DNA of 64,000 nucleotides, taken from contig NZ_JAPKND010000010.1 of the NCBI RefSeq assembly GCF_026344035.1, forward strand, positions 1 through 64,000, written 5' to 3'. Each line of letters starts with the position of its first letter. Position 1 is the stretch's first letter. Below are positions 27,800 through 36,580 of this stretch, one piece after another. A program made the translations under genes and the position numbers. This DNA is from Alcaligenes endophyticus. Lineage in GTDB: Bacteria > Pseudomonadota > Gammaproteobacteria > Burkholderiales > Burkholderiaceae_B. Under the pieces are notes generated by a model that did no database searches, was not told the origin of the DNA, and was given only the letters and a program-made list of their open reading frames with translations.

Positions 27800-28876
27800 A
27801 TGGCTTCTAGCCCCACCTTTATTTCCATCGATTCGTTACACAAGCAGTTTGGTCACTTCACTGCGCTGAATCAATTGTCACTCGATATCAAAGCAGGCGA
27901 ACTGGTTTGTCTGCTGGGCCCCTCGGGCTGCGGCAAGACTACTCTCTTACGTTGCTTGGCGGGTTTAGAGCACAGCGATGCAGGCAAAATCACCATGGCA
28001 GGCCGCGACATTACTCGACTGCCCCCCCAACAGCGCGACTACGGTATTTTGTTTCAATCCTATGCGCTGTTTCCCAATTTGACCGTCAGTCAGAATATTG
28101 CGTATGGATTAAGCCCCAAAAAAAGACTCAATACCGCTGTACAGCGCCGAGTAGCAGAGATGCTTGATCTAGTGGGCCTAACCGGTAGCGATCAAAAATA
28201 CCCCGCACAGCTATCTGGTGGACAACAACAACGTGTAGCCCTGGCTCGGGCACTGGCTCCATCACCCTCGTTGCTTTTACTCGATGAACCCATGTCAGCG
28301 CTTGATGCTCAGGTACGCGAACGCTTACGACACGAGCTACGACTGCTACAGCGCAAACTGGCCATCACTACACTGATGGTGACGCACGACCAAGAAGAGG
28401 CCATGGTGATGGCTGACAGAATTGCAGTGATGCATCAAGGTCAACTGATCCAATACGGCACACCGCAAGAACTCTATCGACAACCCGCCAATGCTTTTGT
28501 AGCGGGTTTTATTGGCGAGGCCAATTGGCTGCCTTATACCAAGCAACACGCCCAGCAAGCTCAAGTGGAACAGATATCCCTCGCGGTCAAACAAACGCTT
28601 GTTGAGTCACAAGGTCAGCTTTTCATTCGTCCTGAAAACATCCGTGTTTTTGAACGTGCTCCAGACATAGCCACAGAAAATCTATTGTTGGCTCATATCA
28701 CTGACAGCGTTTTTTTAGGTCGACATTATCGACTCCATCTTCGTCCCGATGGCATGAATGGACTGAACTTAACAGCCCTTATTTCTGCCGAACTGGGCGA
28801 TAGACTCACTCACGCTCACGCTGCTCCGCGCTGTCATATCCAGCTCCCTGCCGAGGCTCTGTATGCTCACGCTTAA
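27800..28876 (+). CDS. 2-aminoethylphosphonate ABC transporter, ATP-binding protein
   Basis: A 358-residue ATPase of the spermidine/putrescine-iron(III) importer group. Walker A GPSGCGKTT is near residue 38, followed by signature LSGGQQQRVALARAL and Walker B LLLLDEPMSALD. A C-terminal TOBE-like domain (about 270-355, LFIRPENIRVF) regulates this importer class. It is first in the operon and overlaps the permease gene by 14 bp. Substrate assignment as AEP comes from the PhnX gene and AEP-type binding protein downstream. Confidence 0.88.
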   Translation: MASSPTFISIDSLHKQFGHFTALNQLSLDIKAGELVCLLGPSGCGKTTLLRCLAGLEHSDAGKITMAGRDITRLPPQQRDYGILFQSYALFPNLTVSQNIAYGLSPKKRLNTAVQRRVAEMLDLVGLTGSDQKYPAQLSGGQQQRVALARALAPSPSLLLLDEPMSALDAQVRERLRHELRLLQRKLAITTLMVTHDQEEAMVMADRIAVMHQGQLIQYGTPQELYRQPANAFVAGFIGEANWLPYTKQHAQQAQVEQISLAVKQTLVESQGQLFIRPENIRVFERAPDIATENLLLAHITDSVFLGRHYRLHLRPDGMNGLNLTALISAELGDRLTHAHAAPRCHIQLPAEALYAHA

Positions 28877-30593
28877 ATCAAACGGCGATCAGGGGATAAG
28901 CCGTCGCCCATGGGCGCCCAGTCTGGATAAAGCCTTACTTAGTACGCTATTCATCTTGCTGTTGGTGTTACTCACGCTGTTTTTAGTGCTACCCATGCTG
29001 GCCGTACTTTGGCGTGCGCTGCAAAACGAACAAGGTCAGCTAAGTGGCGGCAGTGTTTTTTTTACTATCTTAACCAGCGCTGGGTTTATGCCCATGGTCG
29101 GCCGCAGCTTGTTAGTGGGCGTAAGCACGGTAGTAATCGTCATTCCTAGTGCCTATGCCTTCGCTTTTGCCCTGCAACGCTGCTGCCTTCGCGGTGCGTC
29201 GTTCTATCGCAGCATCGGCTTACTACCATTACTTGCACCATCCCTAATGCCAGGCCTTTCACTCATTTATCTTTTCGGAAATCAAGGTCTACTACGTGGC
29301 CTACTAGGAGAGGGCAGTATTTATGGCTTTTGGGGCATCGTACTAGGTGAGTCTTTCTATACTTTCCCCCATGCTCTTATGATTTTAAGTACCGGCTTAG
29401 CGTTGGCTGATGCGCGTTTGTATGACGCAGCACGAGCAATGGGGGCAAATGCTCGACGACGCTTCCTCACCGTCACCTTACCGGCCAGTCGCTATGCTAT
29501 TTTTACAGCTGCCTGCTTGGTCTTCACGCTAACAGTCACCGACTTTGGTGTTCCTAAGGTGGTGGGTGGCTCCTATAACGTGCTTGCTATGGAAGCCTAC
29601 AAAGCCGTCGTAGGCCAACTACAGTTCTCAAAAGGAGCTGCTATTGGAATGCTTCTGCTGATACCTGCCGTATTTACTTTCCTTCTGGATCAGCACTTAC
29701 GCCGGCGTAACGCAAATCAAAAGCAGGGGCAACTCAACGCTTATTGCCCCCTTCCTCTTGCCCGCCGTGATCAGTCCTTCACTGTCATTACTGGACTATT
29801 GTGCTTAGCCATTTTAATTATTGTAGGCATGGCGGTATGGGCCTCACTCATCACCTTCTGGCCTTACAACCTAGGCTTGAGCCTTAAATCCTATGACTTT
29901 GACAATATGGACGGCGGTGGATGGCTTGCATGGCGCAATAGTTTGAGCATGAGTTTTTACACGGCTATGGCTGGCACAGGCCTCATTTTTTTAGGCGCGT
30001 GGTTGCTTGAGCGTCTCCCTAGCACCATACGTAGTTTTCAGGCATTACAAGGGTTTCTGCGTATGCTTGCCCTAATACCCATGGCTATCCCCGGCTTGGT
30101 GCTAGGCCTAGGCTACATTTTCTTTTTCAATGCTCCCAGCAATCCATTGAACGGACTCTATGGCTCCATGGGCTTGCTAGTACTTTGTACTATTGTTCAC
30201 CTGTACACCAGCGCTCACCTTACCTTCACCACCGCTCTACGAGCTATCCCGCACGAACTAGACGCAGCCTCAGCCTCATTGCGAGCCTCTCGTTTCGATG
30301 CCCTTGCCCGCATCACCTTACCGCTGTGTCTGCCTGCTTTACTGGCTGTAGCAAGGTACTTATTTGTTTCTGCTATGACCACAGTATCCGCTGTCGTGTT
30401 TCTTTACAGCCCCAAAACAGTCTTAGCGTCTGTGGCCGTACTGAATATGGATGATGCGGGCTCAATTGGGCCTGCCGCCGCGATGTGCACACTCATTATG
30501 CTCAGCTCTGGCACGTTCTGCGTGCTGATACACCTACTTAGCAAAGCCAGCTTACGTCGTACACAAGCTTGGCGTGCCCCTCAACCTCGTTAA
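28863..30593 (+). CDS. 2-aminoethylphosphonate ABC transporter, fused permease
   Basis: A 576-residue inner-membrane permease made of two fused BPD_transp_1 halves, about 12 helices. Each half carries the EAA loop that contacts the ATPase: DAARAMGANARRRFLTVTLP in the first (about 190-210) and ASASLRASRFDALARITLPLCLP in the second. This fused FbpB-like layout is usual for AEP importers of the PhnS2-T2-U2 type. It lies between the ATPase and phnX, separated from phnX by 17 bp. Confidence 0.88.
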   Translation: MLTLKSNGDQGISRRPWAPSLDKALLSTLFILLLVLLTLFLVLPMLAVLWRALQNEQGQLSGGSVFFTILTSAGFMPMVGRSLLVGVSTVVIVIPSAYAFAFALQRCCLRGASFYRSIGLLPLLAPSLMPGLSLIYLFGNQGLLRGLLGEGSIYGFWGIVLGESFYTFPHALMILSTGLALADARLYDAARAMGANARRRFLTVTLPASRYAIFTAACLVFTLTVTDFGVPKVVGGSYNVLAMEAYKAVVGQLQFSKGAAIGMLLLIPAVFTFLLDQHLRRRNANQKQGQLNAYCPLPLARRDQSFTVITGLLCLAILIIVGMAVWASLITFWPYNLGLSLKSYDFDNMDGGGWLAWRNSLSMSFYTAMAGTGLIFLGAWLLERLPSTIRSFQALQGFLRMLALIPMAIPGLVLGLGYIFFFNAPSNPLNGLYGSMGLLVLCTIVHLYTSAHLTFTTALRAIPHELDAASASLRASRFDALARITLPLCLPALLAVARYLFVSAMTTVSAVVFLYSPKTVLASVAVLNMDDAGSIGPAAAMCTLIMLSSGTFCVLIHLLSKASLRRTQAWRAPQPR

Positions 30594-30610
30594 ACCACCT
30601 ACCCATACTT

Positions 30611-31462
30611 ATGCCAAGATCACCCTCCCCTCATCGCTACACAAAAAAAGCGCCAACCCCTGCCGTAGTGGAAGCCCTGATTTTTGATTGGGCAGGCACA
30701 TTAGTAGACTACGGCTCTTTTGCTCCTACTCAAATTCTCGTTGAGGCCTTCGCTCATTTTGGCCTAGAACTTAACCTCAAGCAGGCTCGCAGTGCGATGG
30801 GAAAAGGCAAATGGGATCACATCCAACATTTGCTACACCTGCCCCCGATACAAGAACAGTTCTACCAACAACACCAGCGCTCTATTCTGCTTAAAGACAT
30901 TGACAGCATTTATGCCGCGTTCCTCCCACTGCAAATAGCCCGTGTCGCCCATCACTCACAGGCTATAGCCGGTGCCCGCACGTCGCTACTCTGGGCACGC
31001 TCACAAGGTCTGAAATTAGGTTCTTGCACTGGCTACCCACGCTCGGTCATGAATGAACTGCTCCCCCATGCCGAAGCTCAAGGCTTGGAACTGGATTTAG
31101 TCGTTTGTTCCGACGAAGTTAGCCGAGCCCGCCCTTGGCCTGCCATGGCATTAGAAAACGTAAGCCAACTGAGCATTAGCCACGTAGCCGCCTGCGTAAA
31201 AATTGACGATACGGTTCCTGGCATACAAGAGGGGCACGCAGCCGGCATGTGGACCGTAGGGCTAGTTTTATCAGGAAACGCATGCGGACTGAGCTGGGAC
31301 GCCATCCAGGATTTACATGAAAACGAGCTTGCACAAGTACGCGCACAGGCAAGCCAAGTACTAGAAGTTGCCCGGCCTCATTATCTGATTGATAGCGTCG
31401 CCGACCTACCACCCGTCATACGCGATATACAAACACGTCTGGAACAGGGCGAACGCCCTTAA
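30611..31462 (+). CDS. phnX: Phosphonoacetaldehyde hydrolase (phosphonatase)
   Basis: PhnX splits the C-P bond of phosphonoacetaldehyde to acetaldehyde and phosphate. It is a HAD-fold enzyme; nucleophile Asp26 lies in FDWAGTLVD, where Ala replaces the second Asp of ordinary HAD phosphatases, a hallmark of phosphonatases. The Schiff-base lysine lies in MGKGKWDHI (cap domain), and GYPRSVMNELL and SGNACGLSW match the family. I start at the ATG at 30611; a TTG at 30569 would extend into the permease gene. The length of 283 residues is normal. It implies that the locus feeds phosphonoacetaldehyde into central metabolism as a P and C2 source. Confidence 0.92.
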   Translation: MPRSPSPHRYTKKAPTPAVVEALIFDWAGTLVDYGSFAPTQILVEAFAHFGLELNLKQARSAMGKGKWDHIQHLLHLPPIQEQFYQQHQRSILLKDIDSIYAAFLPLQIARVAHHSQAIAGARTSLLWARSQGLKLGSCTGYPRSVMNELLPHAEAQGLELDLVVCSDEVSRARPWPAMALENVSQLSISHVAACVKIDDTVPGIQEGHAAGMWTVGLVLSGNACGLSWDAIQDLHENELAQVRAQASQVLEVARPHYLIDSVADLPPVIRDIQTRLEQGERP

Positions 31463-31498
31463 ACCCCTTATTACCCGCAACCTCCAACGGAGTTACTT

Positions 31499-32518
31499 AT
31501 GAACAGACTCTTACTCAATACCCTCATCGCCAGCCTTTTCACAACCGTAGGTGCCGCGCATGCGAACACCACGTTAACCGTCTATACAGCTCTAGAAGCC
31601 GATCAAATCAAGGCTTACCAAGCAGCTTTTGAAAAAAAGCACCCTGATATCAACATTCAATGGGTACGCGACTCTACAGGCATCATTACCGCGAAACTCT
31701 TAGCTGAAAAAGATCAGCCACAAGCTGATGCAATCTGGGGCCTGGCAGGTTCAGCCCTAGGGCTCATGGCTGCCAAAGACATGTTGGCCCCTTATGCTCC
31801 CCAGGGCCTAGAGCGCATTGACCCTAAAATGCGTGATACTAACAACCCGCCAGCTTGGGTTGGCATGGACGGTTACGCCGCCGCTCTATGTGTCAACACC
31901 ATAGAAGCCAAGAAACACAATTTGCCTATCCCGAGCACTTGGGAAGACCTCACGAAACCTGTCTATGCAGGCAAAATTGTGATGCCTAACCCCGCCTCCT
32001 CTGGAACGGGTTTTCTTGACGTGAGCGCATGGCTGCAACTTTTTGGTGAAGACAAAGGTTGGGAGTTCATGGACAAACTACACCAAAATATAGGCGCCTA
32101 TACACATTCAGGCTCCAAGCCTTGTAACTTAGCCGCTTCGGGTGAATACGCCATTGGCGTCTCTTTCGACTATCGCGGTGCACGACTCAAACAAGATGGG
32201 GCTCCTCTTGAACTCGTTTTCCCCAGTGAAGGCTTAGGTTGGGAAGTCGAAGCCGCTGCCATTATGAAAGGCACAAAAAATCTTGAGGCAGCACAAAAAC
32301 TGGCAGATTTCTCGGCTAGCGAAGAAGCTAATCATCTTTACAAAACAAACTTCGCTGTTCTGGCCATTCCTGCCATCGCCACCTCCAATCCGCACTTACC
32401 CGCTGACCTAAACACTCGTTTAATTAACAACGACTTTGTCTGGGCAGCAGAAAATCGAGAGCGTATTGTCGACGAATGGACAAAGCGTTTCGACGGTAAA
32501 TCTGAAGCAAAGAACTAA
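31499..32518 (+). CDS. 2-aminoethylphosphonate-binding periplasmic protein
   Basis: A 339-residue solute-binding protein with a cleavable signal peptide (MNRLLLNTLIASLFTTVGAAHA, cut before NTTLTVYTALE). It belongs to the Fbp/AEP-binding group: TVYTALEADQIKAYQAAFE and WVRDSTGIITAKLLAEKDQP are typical. PASSGTGFLDVSAWLQLFGE lines the binding cleft of this group. It captures AEP in the periplasm and delivers it to the fused permease. It follows phnX by 36 bp and precedes the FAD enzyme by 3 bp. Confidence 0.88.
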   Translation: MNRLLLNTLIASLFTTVGAAHANTTLTVYTALEADQIKAYQAAFEKKHPDINIQWVRDSTGIITAKLLAEKDQPQADAIWGLAGSALGLMAAKDMLAPYAPQGLERIDPKMRDTNNPPAWVGMDGYAAALCVNTIEAKKHNLPIPSTWEDLTKPVYAGKIVMPNPASSGTGFLDVSAWLQLFGEDKGWEFMDKLHQNIGAYTHSGSKPCNLAASGEYAIGVSFDYRGARLKQDGAPLELVFPSEGLGWEVEAAAIMKGTKNLEAAQKLADFSASEEANHLYKTNFAVLAIPAIATSNPHLPADLNTRLINNDFVWAAENRERIVDEWTKRFDGKSEAKN

Positions 32519-32521
32519 TCC

Positions 32522-33661
32522 ATGAAGCACTACGATGTATTAGTCGTAGGCGGCGGCATACTAGGCGTAGGACACGCCTGGGCTGCCGCCCGCCGAGGTT
32601 TACGTGTAGCCTTACTAGAACGCAGCCATCAAGCACAAGGCGCCAGTATTCGCAATTTTGGCCAAGTGCTGATTACAGGTCAGGCACCCGGCGTCATGTT
32701 GGAATTGGCACGAGAAAGCCGCGAATTATGGCTACGCTTAGCCCAAGTGGCCAATTTTCAAGTACGCAACCAGGGATCCTTATTTCTGGCGCGTAATCAC
32801 GCAGAAATGCAAACCCTAGAGAACTACGTAGTAGAACGCGCCCCTTCTTTACAGATGAAATGCGAGTTGCTCACAGCCCAACAAGTCGGACAACTGTTCG
32901 CAGGGCGTTTGGCACACCACCACGGAGCATTACAAGGCTTAGAGGATTTACAACTGTATTCTCGCGCTGCCTTACCGGCGATTACCTATCATCTGGAAAG
33001 CATAGGTGTGGACGTACTAACTGGCGTGCATGTACACGCTGCCGCACAGGGTGAACTAGAAAGCACAGCGGGCTCATTCAAAGCCGATACTATTTTTATC
33101 TGTCCGGGGCACGATTATATTAGCTTACACAAGCAACAACTCGAGCAGTTGTCGTTGTCTGTAAGCCGTTTACAAATGCTCAAAATACGGGCTCAAAATC
33201 CTATTTGGCAAACATTAGACAGACCCTTATTGACTGGCTTATCCTGTTTGCATTATGGTGCTTTCAGCGACTTACCCGCCGCTCAAGAGCTACGTCGCCA
33301 AGTAGAAAATCAAGCTCCTGAGCTACTTGAGCGGGGCATACACCTGTTGATCAGCCCCAGCCACGACGGCAACTTGATTATTGGCGACTCACATGACTAC
33401 GGGCCGCAAGCCAGTCCGTTTAACCAAGAGCGTACAGATGAAATGTTGCTTGAACTGGCACAAGCCGTATTAGCAAGCCCAGTTAAAGTGATAGAGCGTT
33501 GGCAGGGTATCTACGGAGCTAAAGGCCCAGGCCCTTACTCTGTACTCAAGCCCGATGAAAAAACCTGGATTAGTCTCATGCACACAGGCTTAGGCATGAG
33601 TACAGGGCTAGCGATAGCAGAACGCAATATGCTGTCGCGTTACGGGCTTTTACCTGCGTGA
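32522..33661 (+). CDS. FAD-dependent oxidoreductase of aminophosphonate clusters
   Basis: A 379-residue glycine/D-amino-acid-oxidase-like flavoenzyme (DAO fold). The FAD-binding motif is VVGGGILGVGHAWAAARRG at residues 8-26, and GASIRNFGQV follows as in the phosphonate-associated subfamily. These enzymes recur beside phosphonatases and are proposed, and for some members reported, to oxidise aminophosphonates such as AEP or N-methyl-AEP to phosphonoacetaldehyde. That would make it the step feeding PhnX, since no PhnW transaminase is present. It is last in the operon; its stop overlaps the opposing small gene by 22 bp. Confidence 0.86.
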   Translation: MKHYDVLVVGGGILGVGHAWAAARRGLRVALLERSHQAQGASIRNFGQVLITGQAPGVMLELARESRELWLRLAQVANFQVRNQGSLFLARNHAEMQTLENYVVERAPSLQMKCELLTAQQVGQLFAGRLAHHHGALQGLEDLQLYSRAALPAITYHLESIGVDVLTGVHVHAAAQGELESTAGSFKADTIFICPGHDYISLHKQQLEQLSLSVSRLQMLKIRAQNPIWQTLDRPLLTGLSCLHYGAFSDLPAAQELRRQVENQAPELLERGIHLLISPSHDGNLIIGDSHDYGPQASPFNQERTDEMLLELAQAVLASPVKVIERWQGIYGAKGPGPYSVLKPDEKTWISLMHTGLGMSTGLAIAERNMLSRYGLLPA

Positions 33662-33903
33662 GCACAAGGGCGGCCTTTGCTTTCACCGGTCGCCCACCAC
33701 GCTACTAAACCTAATACCAGGCTCATGATGCCTATCCCTTTAGCCAAGGTAAACGCTAATATCAATCCCATTACTATAAAAATTCCGGGAAATACATAGT
33801 GCCTGAACCAAAGCGGTTTACGAGGAATGACGAATAAACCTATGAACAAGGCCCAAGGCATTACCAACGACCAGAAAATCTCATCCTGCAATACTGTGTT
33901 CAT
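33640..33903 (-). CDS. Small membrane protein, unknown function
   Basis: An 87-residue hydrophobic protein with about three membrane segments (roughly residues 10-27, 35-52 and 52-70) and a polar C-terminus. I recognise no family. It runs opposite to the AEP operon and overlaps its last 22 bp, and it is divergent from the hydrolase at 34021. The ribosome binding site is weak. The distribution of hydrophobic residues looks like a true protein rather than a shadow frame, because most of it lies outside any other gene. Confidence 0.5.
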   Translation of the reverse strand: MNTVLQDEIFWSLVMPWALFIGLFVIPRKPLWFRHYVFPGIFIVMGLILAFTLAKGIGIMSLVLGLVAWWATGESKGRPCAHAGKSP

Positions 33904-34020
33904 CTGTTACGCTCTATAAACGGATCTAAGGAATAAGGCTAAACTGTATCACTACTACAGCAAGGTCCGCTGTACGGTCTGTATGTACACTACCTTTTCC
34001 CGTTATTTCAGGAGACACTC

Positions 34021-34686
34021 ATGCTCGTTCAATTAAAAAGCAGCGACAATCATCAGTTCAGTGCCTACCGTTGCCATAACCCTGGGGCTAAAAAAGGGCT
34101 GGTGTTGCTACAGGAAATTTTTGGTGTGAATCAATACATCAAAGAGCAATGTGAGCTTTTTGCCCAAGAAGGCTATGACGTGATAGCACCCGCCTTGTTT
34201 GATCGAGCGCAAGTCCAAGTAGAACTAGGCTACAGTGCCGAGGACATACAAAAAGGGCTAGAACTACGCGCGCAAATTACCCAAGAACAAGCCTTGCTGG
34301 ACATTCAGTCAGCCATAGAGGCTTTAGGCCATCAGGCCGTTGGAGTGATAGGTTTTTGCTGGGGTGGAACGCTTAGCTGGTTATCGGCTTGCCAACTACA
34401 AGGCTTAAGTGCAGCCTCGTGCTGGTATGGTGGTGGCATTGCTGAAAACAAAGACTTGCAAGCGAACGTGCCGGTGCAAATGCACTTTGGAGAGCTAGAC
34501 CACTCTATCCCGAGCGACGCTATCGCGGCTATACGCTTAAGCCAACCCGCTGTCAGCATTCATGTTTACCCCGAGGCCGACCATGGCTTTGGCTGCTCGC
34601 ATCGTTTTCAATATCAAGAACTGGCCTATCAAGAAGCCCTGCGCAGTACCTTGGCGTTCTTTCAGGAACACTTACGCACCGTATAA
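34021..34686 (+). CDS. Dienelactone hydrolase family protein
   Basis: A 221-residue alpha/beta-hydrolase of the DLH family. The catalytic triad is visible as Cys113 (GFCWGG), Asp160 (FGELDHSIP) and His188 (EADHGF). QEIFGVNQYIKEQCELFAQEGYDVIAPALFDR in shortened form is the family N-terminal signature. Dienelactone hydrolases open lactone rings in chloroaromatic degradation, but most chromosomal members have unknown substrates. No aromatic ring-cleavage genes are close. An RBS-like AGGAG lies just before the ATG. Confidence 0.9.
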   Translation: MLVQLKSSDNHQFSAYRCHNPGAKKGLVLLQEIFGVNQYIKEQCELFAQEGYDVIAPALFDRAQVQVELGYSAEDIQKGLELRAQITQEQALLDIQSAIEALGHQAVGVIGFCWGGTLSWLSACQLQGLSAASCWYGGGIAENKDLQANVPVQMHFGELDHSIPSDAIAAIRLSQPAVSIHVYPEADHGFGCSHRFQYQELAYQEALRSTLAFFQEHLRTV

Positions 34687-34701
34687 ACGTTTGCCCTAGA
34701 C

Positions 34702-34938
34702 ATGTCCACTAACACTCTTTCTGATCCTAACGCCGACCTAGAAAAACTGCTCACACTGCGCATGCCTTATGGGAAATACAAAGGTCGCGCACTCGCTGAT
34801 CTTCCGGGTAATTACTTGCAGTGGTTTGCGCGGCAGGGCTTTCCGGCAGGCGAAATAGGACGGCTTCTTGCATTGGCCTACGAGCTGGATCATAACGGTT
34901 TACGCGATTTGCTCAATCCTTTACGCTCATCGCGATAA
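34702..34938 (+). CDS. DUF3820 family protein
   Basis: A 78-residue protein of the DUF3820 family (putative quorum-sensing-regulated virulence factor fold). The characteristic MPYGKYKGRALADLPGNYLQWF is shortened here to its core; the family also appears in exonuclease-associated proteins. It follows the hydrolase by 15 bp and is probably cotranscribed. Function unknown. Confidence 0.85.
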   Translation: MSTNTLSDPNADLEKLLTLRMPYGKYKGRALADLPGNYLQWFARQGFPAGEIGRLLALAYELDHNGLRDLLNPLRSSR

Positions 34939-34990
34939 ACCGTCGTGCGTAGCTGGCAGTACAACCCATTACAAAAAACGTGCCATTTTT

Positions 34991-35440
34991 TTAGTCATAA
35001 GACCACTGCAAACGTACACGTAAAGGCTGGGGCATATCTGGAGGCGGCGCAAATCTAGCCTGTATGCCCTGTAAAAGCAGATATAAATCAGCATCCGCCT
35101 GAGCATTTTGTAAGCTTTCAACACTTAACTCACGCACCGAGCCATCGCGCGTAAACCAAAACTGCGCCTGTACCGGCCCAAGCTGGGCCTCGTTATGATC
35201 GATTGCCCACGTTGCTAAGCGTTCAGCCACGTCGCTATCTTGGTTATGCACATACTGCTCAAGCTGAGCACTAAACTGCTGTGCGTAATTAATCCAATGG
35301 GGAGCAGCCGTATCCGCCCACACTACAGTGAAGGGTAAACACAGTGCTGCCCCTAAGCCTAGCTGCCTAGTACGTAGCCCCCAACTGCTTAACTGTTGAC
35401 TCAAACTATGAAAGGCGGATTTCCACATATGCTCTGTCAT
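34991..35440 (-). CDS. TonB C-terminal-like periplasmic protein, last gene of the Ton/TpsB operon
   Basis: A 149-residue exported protein with a signal or anchor at about residues 22-43 (RQLGLGAALCLPFTVVWA). The C-terminal 80 residues (AQFWFTRDGSVRELSVESL onward, ending LRVRLQWSY) resemble the TonB/TolA C-terminal fold, which contacts outer-membrane proteins. There is no proline-rich linker, so it is not a full TonB and may be a soluble periplasmic version. It lies 18 bp after the PpiC gene and closes the ten-gene leftward block. Confidence 0.65.
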   Translation of the reverse strand: MTEHMWKSAFHSLSQQLSSWGLRTRQLGLGAALCLPFTVVWADTAAPHWINYAQQFSAQLEQYVHNQDSDVAERLATWAIDHNEAQLGPVQAQFWFTRDGSVRELSVESLQNAQADADLYLLLQGIQARFAPPPDMPQPLRVRLQWSYD

Positions 35441-35458
35441 GACGGATCTCGATAACTA

Positions 35459-36502
35459 TCAAGGCTGGGCGGTAGCGGCCTGGGCAGAACCAGGGAGCTG
35501 TGCGGGTTCACCCAACACCTGACGTAACTCAGCACCGTTAATACTTACCGTGCCCGTATCCAGCATGCCATTCAAATAAGATAAGGCGATTTCCTGCTGT
35601 CGTTGCTGACGCAATAATCGTTTTAACTCGGGCTGAACCTCCTCGAAACTGGCAGGGCGTGATTCCTGAACCTCGAGTACATGCAAAAGATGCCAACCCG
35701 ATTGGGAGCGCACAGGATCTGAGACCTGGCCTTTTTTCAAGCGCTCTAGCACCACCCGCACTTCTGGTAAGAGCTGCGTTAACGGTACCAAAGGAGTCTC
35801 CGTGCGAGTCACCATACCTTGGCTACGCTGTTCCAGATCTTTGCCTATCGCTGAAAAGCCATTTTTACCTTGCTTAGCTTGTTGGCTGGCCTCATCGAGC
35901 ATCCGCTTCATCGACACATCTACCTCGGCCTGCCCAGTGAGAGGAAAGAACAGTTGCTCGACACGGTATTGTGCTGGTACTTGCAAAGCAGCTTGATTGC
36001 TGTCGTATGCTTGTTTAATTTCTGCATCACTAGGATAAGACTCTGGAGCCTGACTAACCGATGCCAAATAACTTTGCACAACGAGCTGTTGTTTTGCAAG
36101 CTCTAGACTTTGGCGAATACGAGCCTGCTCGTCCCAACGCTGGGCGAGGGCCTGCTGGTATAGAGCCTTTTCAGCTAAACGCTCCCGTAACCATTGCTCT
36201 AGGCCACTTCGATTTAATTTTAACTGCTCAAGCTGATCAGGTGATAAGGCCGACAAAAGAGCGTTGAGCTCAGATTTGTGCACCTTGGCCTCACCCAGCG
36301 CGGCAATCACGGGGTCATCTTGCTTGGCCTGATTTGCAGGCTGTGCAGCGGGCTCAGACGCCTGTGCAACGAGGGTTGGGCTTGCCGCCAACGGCCCACT
36401 GGAAGCACTGTTTGAATCTTTACAGGCTACTAGACTGAGCACGCTTAGCGCAACAGCCAAACGTGGCATACCTTGGGTCCAAAATGTACGATGCGTCATC
36501 AT
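35459..36502 (-). CDS. PpiC-type peptidyl-prolyl isomerase lipoprotein
   Basis: A 347-residue lipoprotein: lipobox LSLVAC with Cys27, a low-complexity linker, a SurA/PrsA-like helical N-domain (about 65-165) and a parvulin domain. The region QYRVEQLFFPL to GWHLLHVLEV is the rotamase fold, and a C-terminal helix closes the protein. Such enzymes chaperone secreted or outer-membrane proteins. Placed inside the Ton/TpsB operon, it probably helps fold the barrel, porin or a transported protein. The start is the first of two adjacent ATGs with GGA upstream. Confidence 0.85.
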   Translation of the reverse strand: MMTHRTFWTQGMPRLAVALSVLSLVACKDSNSASSGPLAASPTLVAQASEPAAQPANQAKQDDPVIAALGEAKVHKSELNALLSALSPDQLEQLKLNRSGLEQWLRERLAEKALYQQALAQRWDEQARIRQSLELAKQQLVVQSYLASVSQAPESYPSDAEIKQAYDSNQAALQVPAQYRVEQLFFPLTGQAEVDVSMKRMLDEASQQAKQGKNGFSAIGKDLEQRSQGMVTRTETPLVPLTQLLPEVRVVLERLKKGQVSDPVRSQSGWHLLHVLEVQESRPASFEEVQPELKRLLRQQRQQEIALSYLNGMLDTGTVSINGAELRQVLGEPAQLPGSAQAATAQP

Positions 36503-36532
36503 ATGTCCAGATTAAATATATACAGCAAAATG

Positions 36533-36565
36533 ACAGGCTCACCTCAAGCCCCAAGGCGAGCCTGT
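36533..36565 (-). promoter_or_regulatory. Intercistronic hairpin between ybjN-like and ppiC genes
   Basis: Arms 36533-36543 and 36555-36565 pair with an 11-base loop. In leftward RNA all 11 pairs form, one of them G-U; in rightward RNA the same position is an A-C mismatch. This points to a role in the leftward operon transcript, as a partial terminator or an RNA stability element. The T-rich tail on that side is weak (CATTTTG). Confidence 0.5.
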
Positions 36566-36580
36566 TTTTCTAATAAGGGC

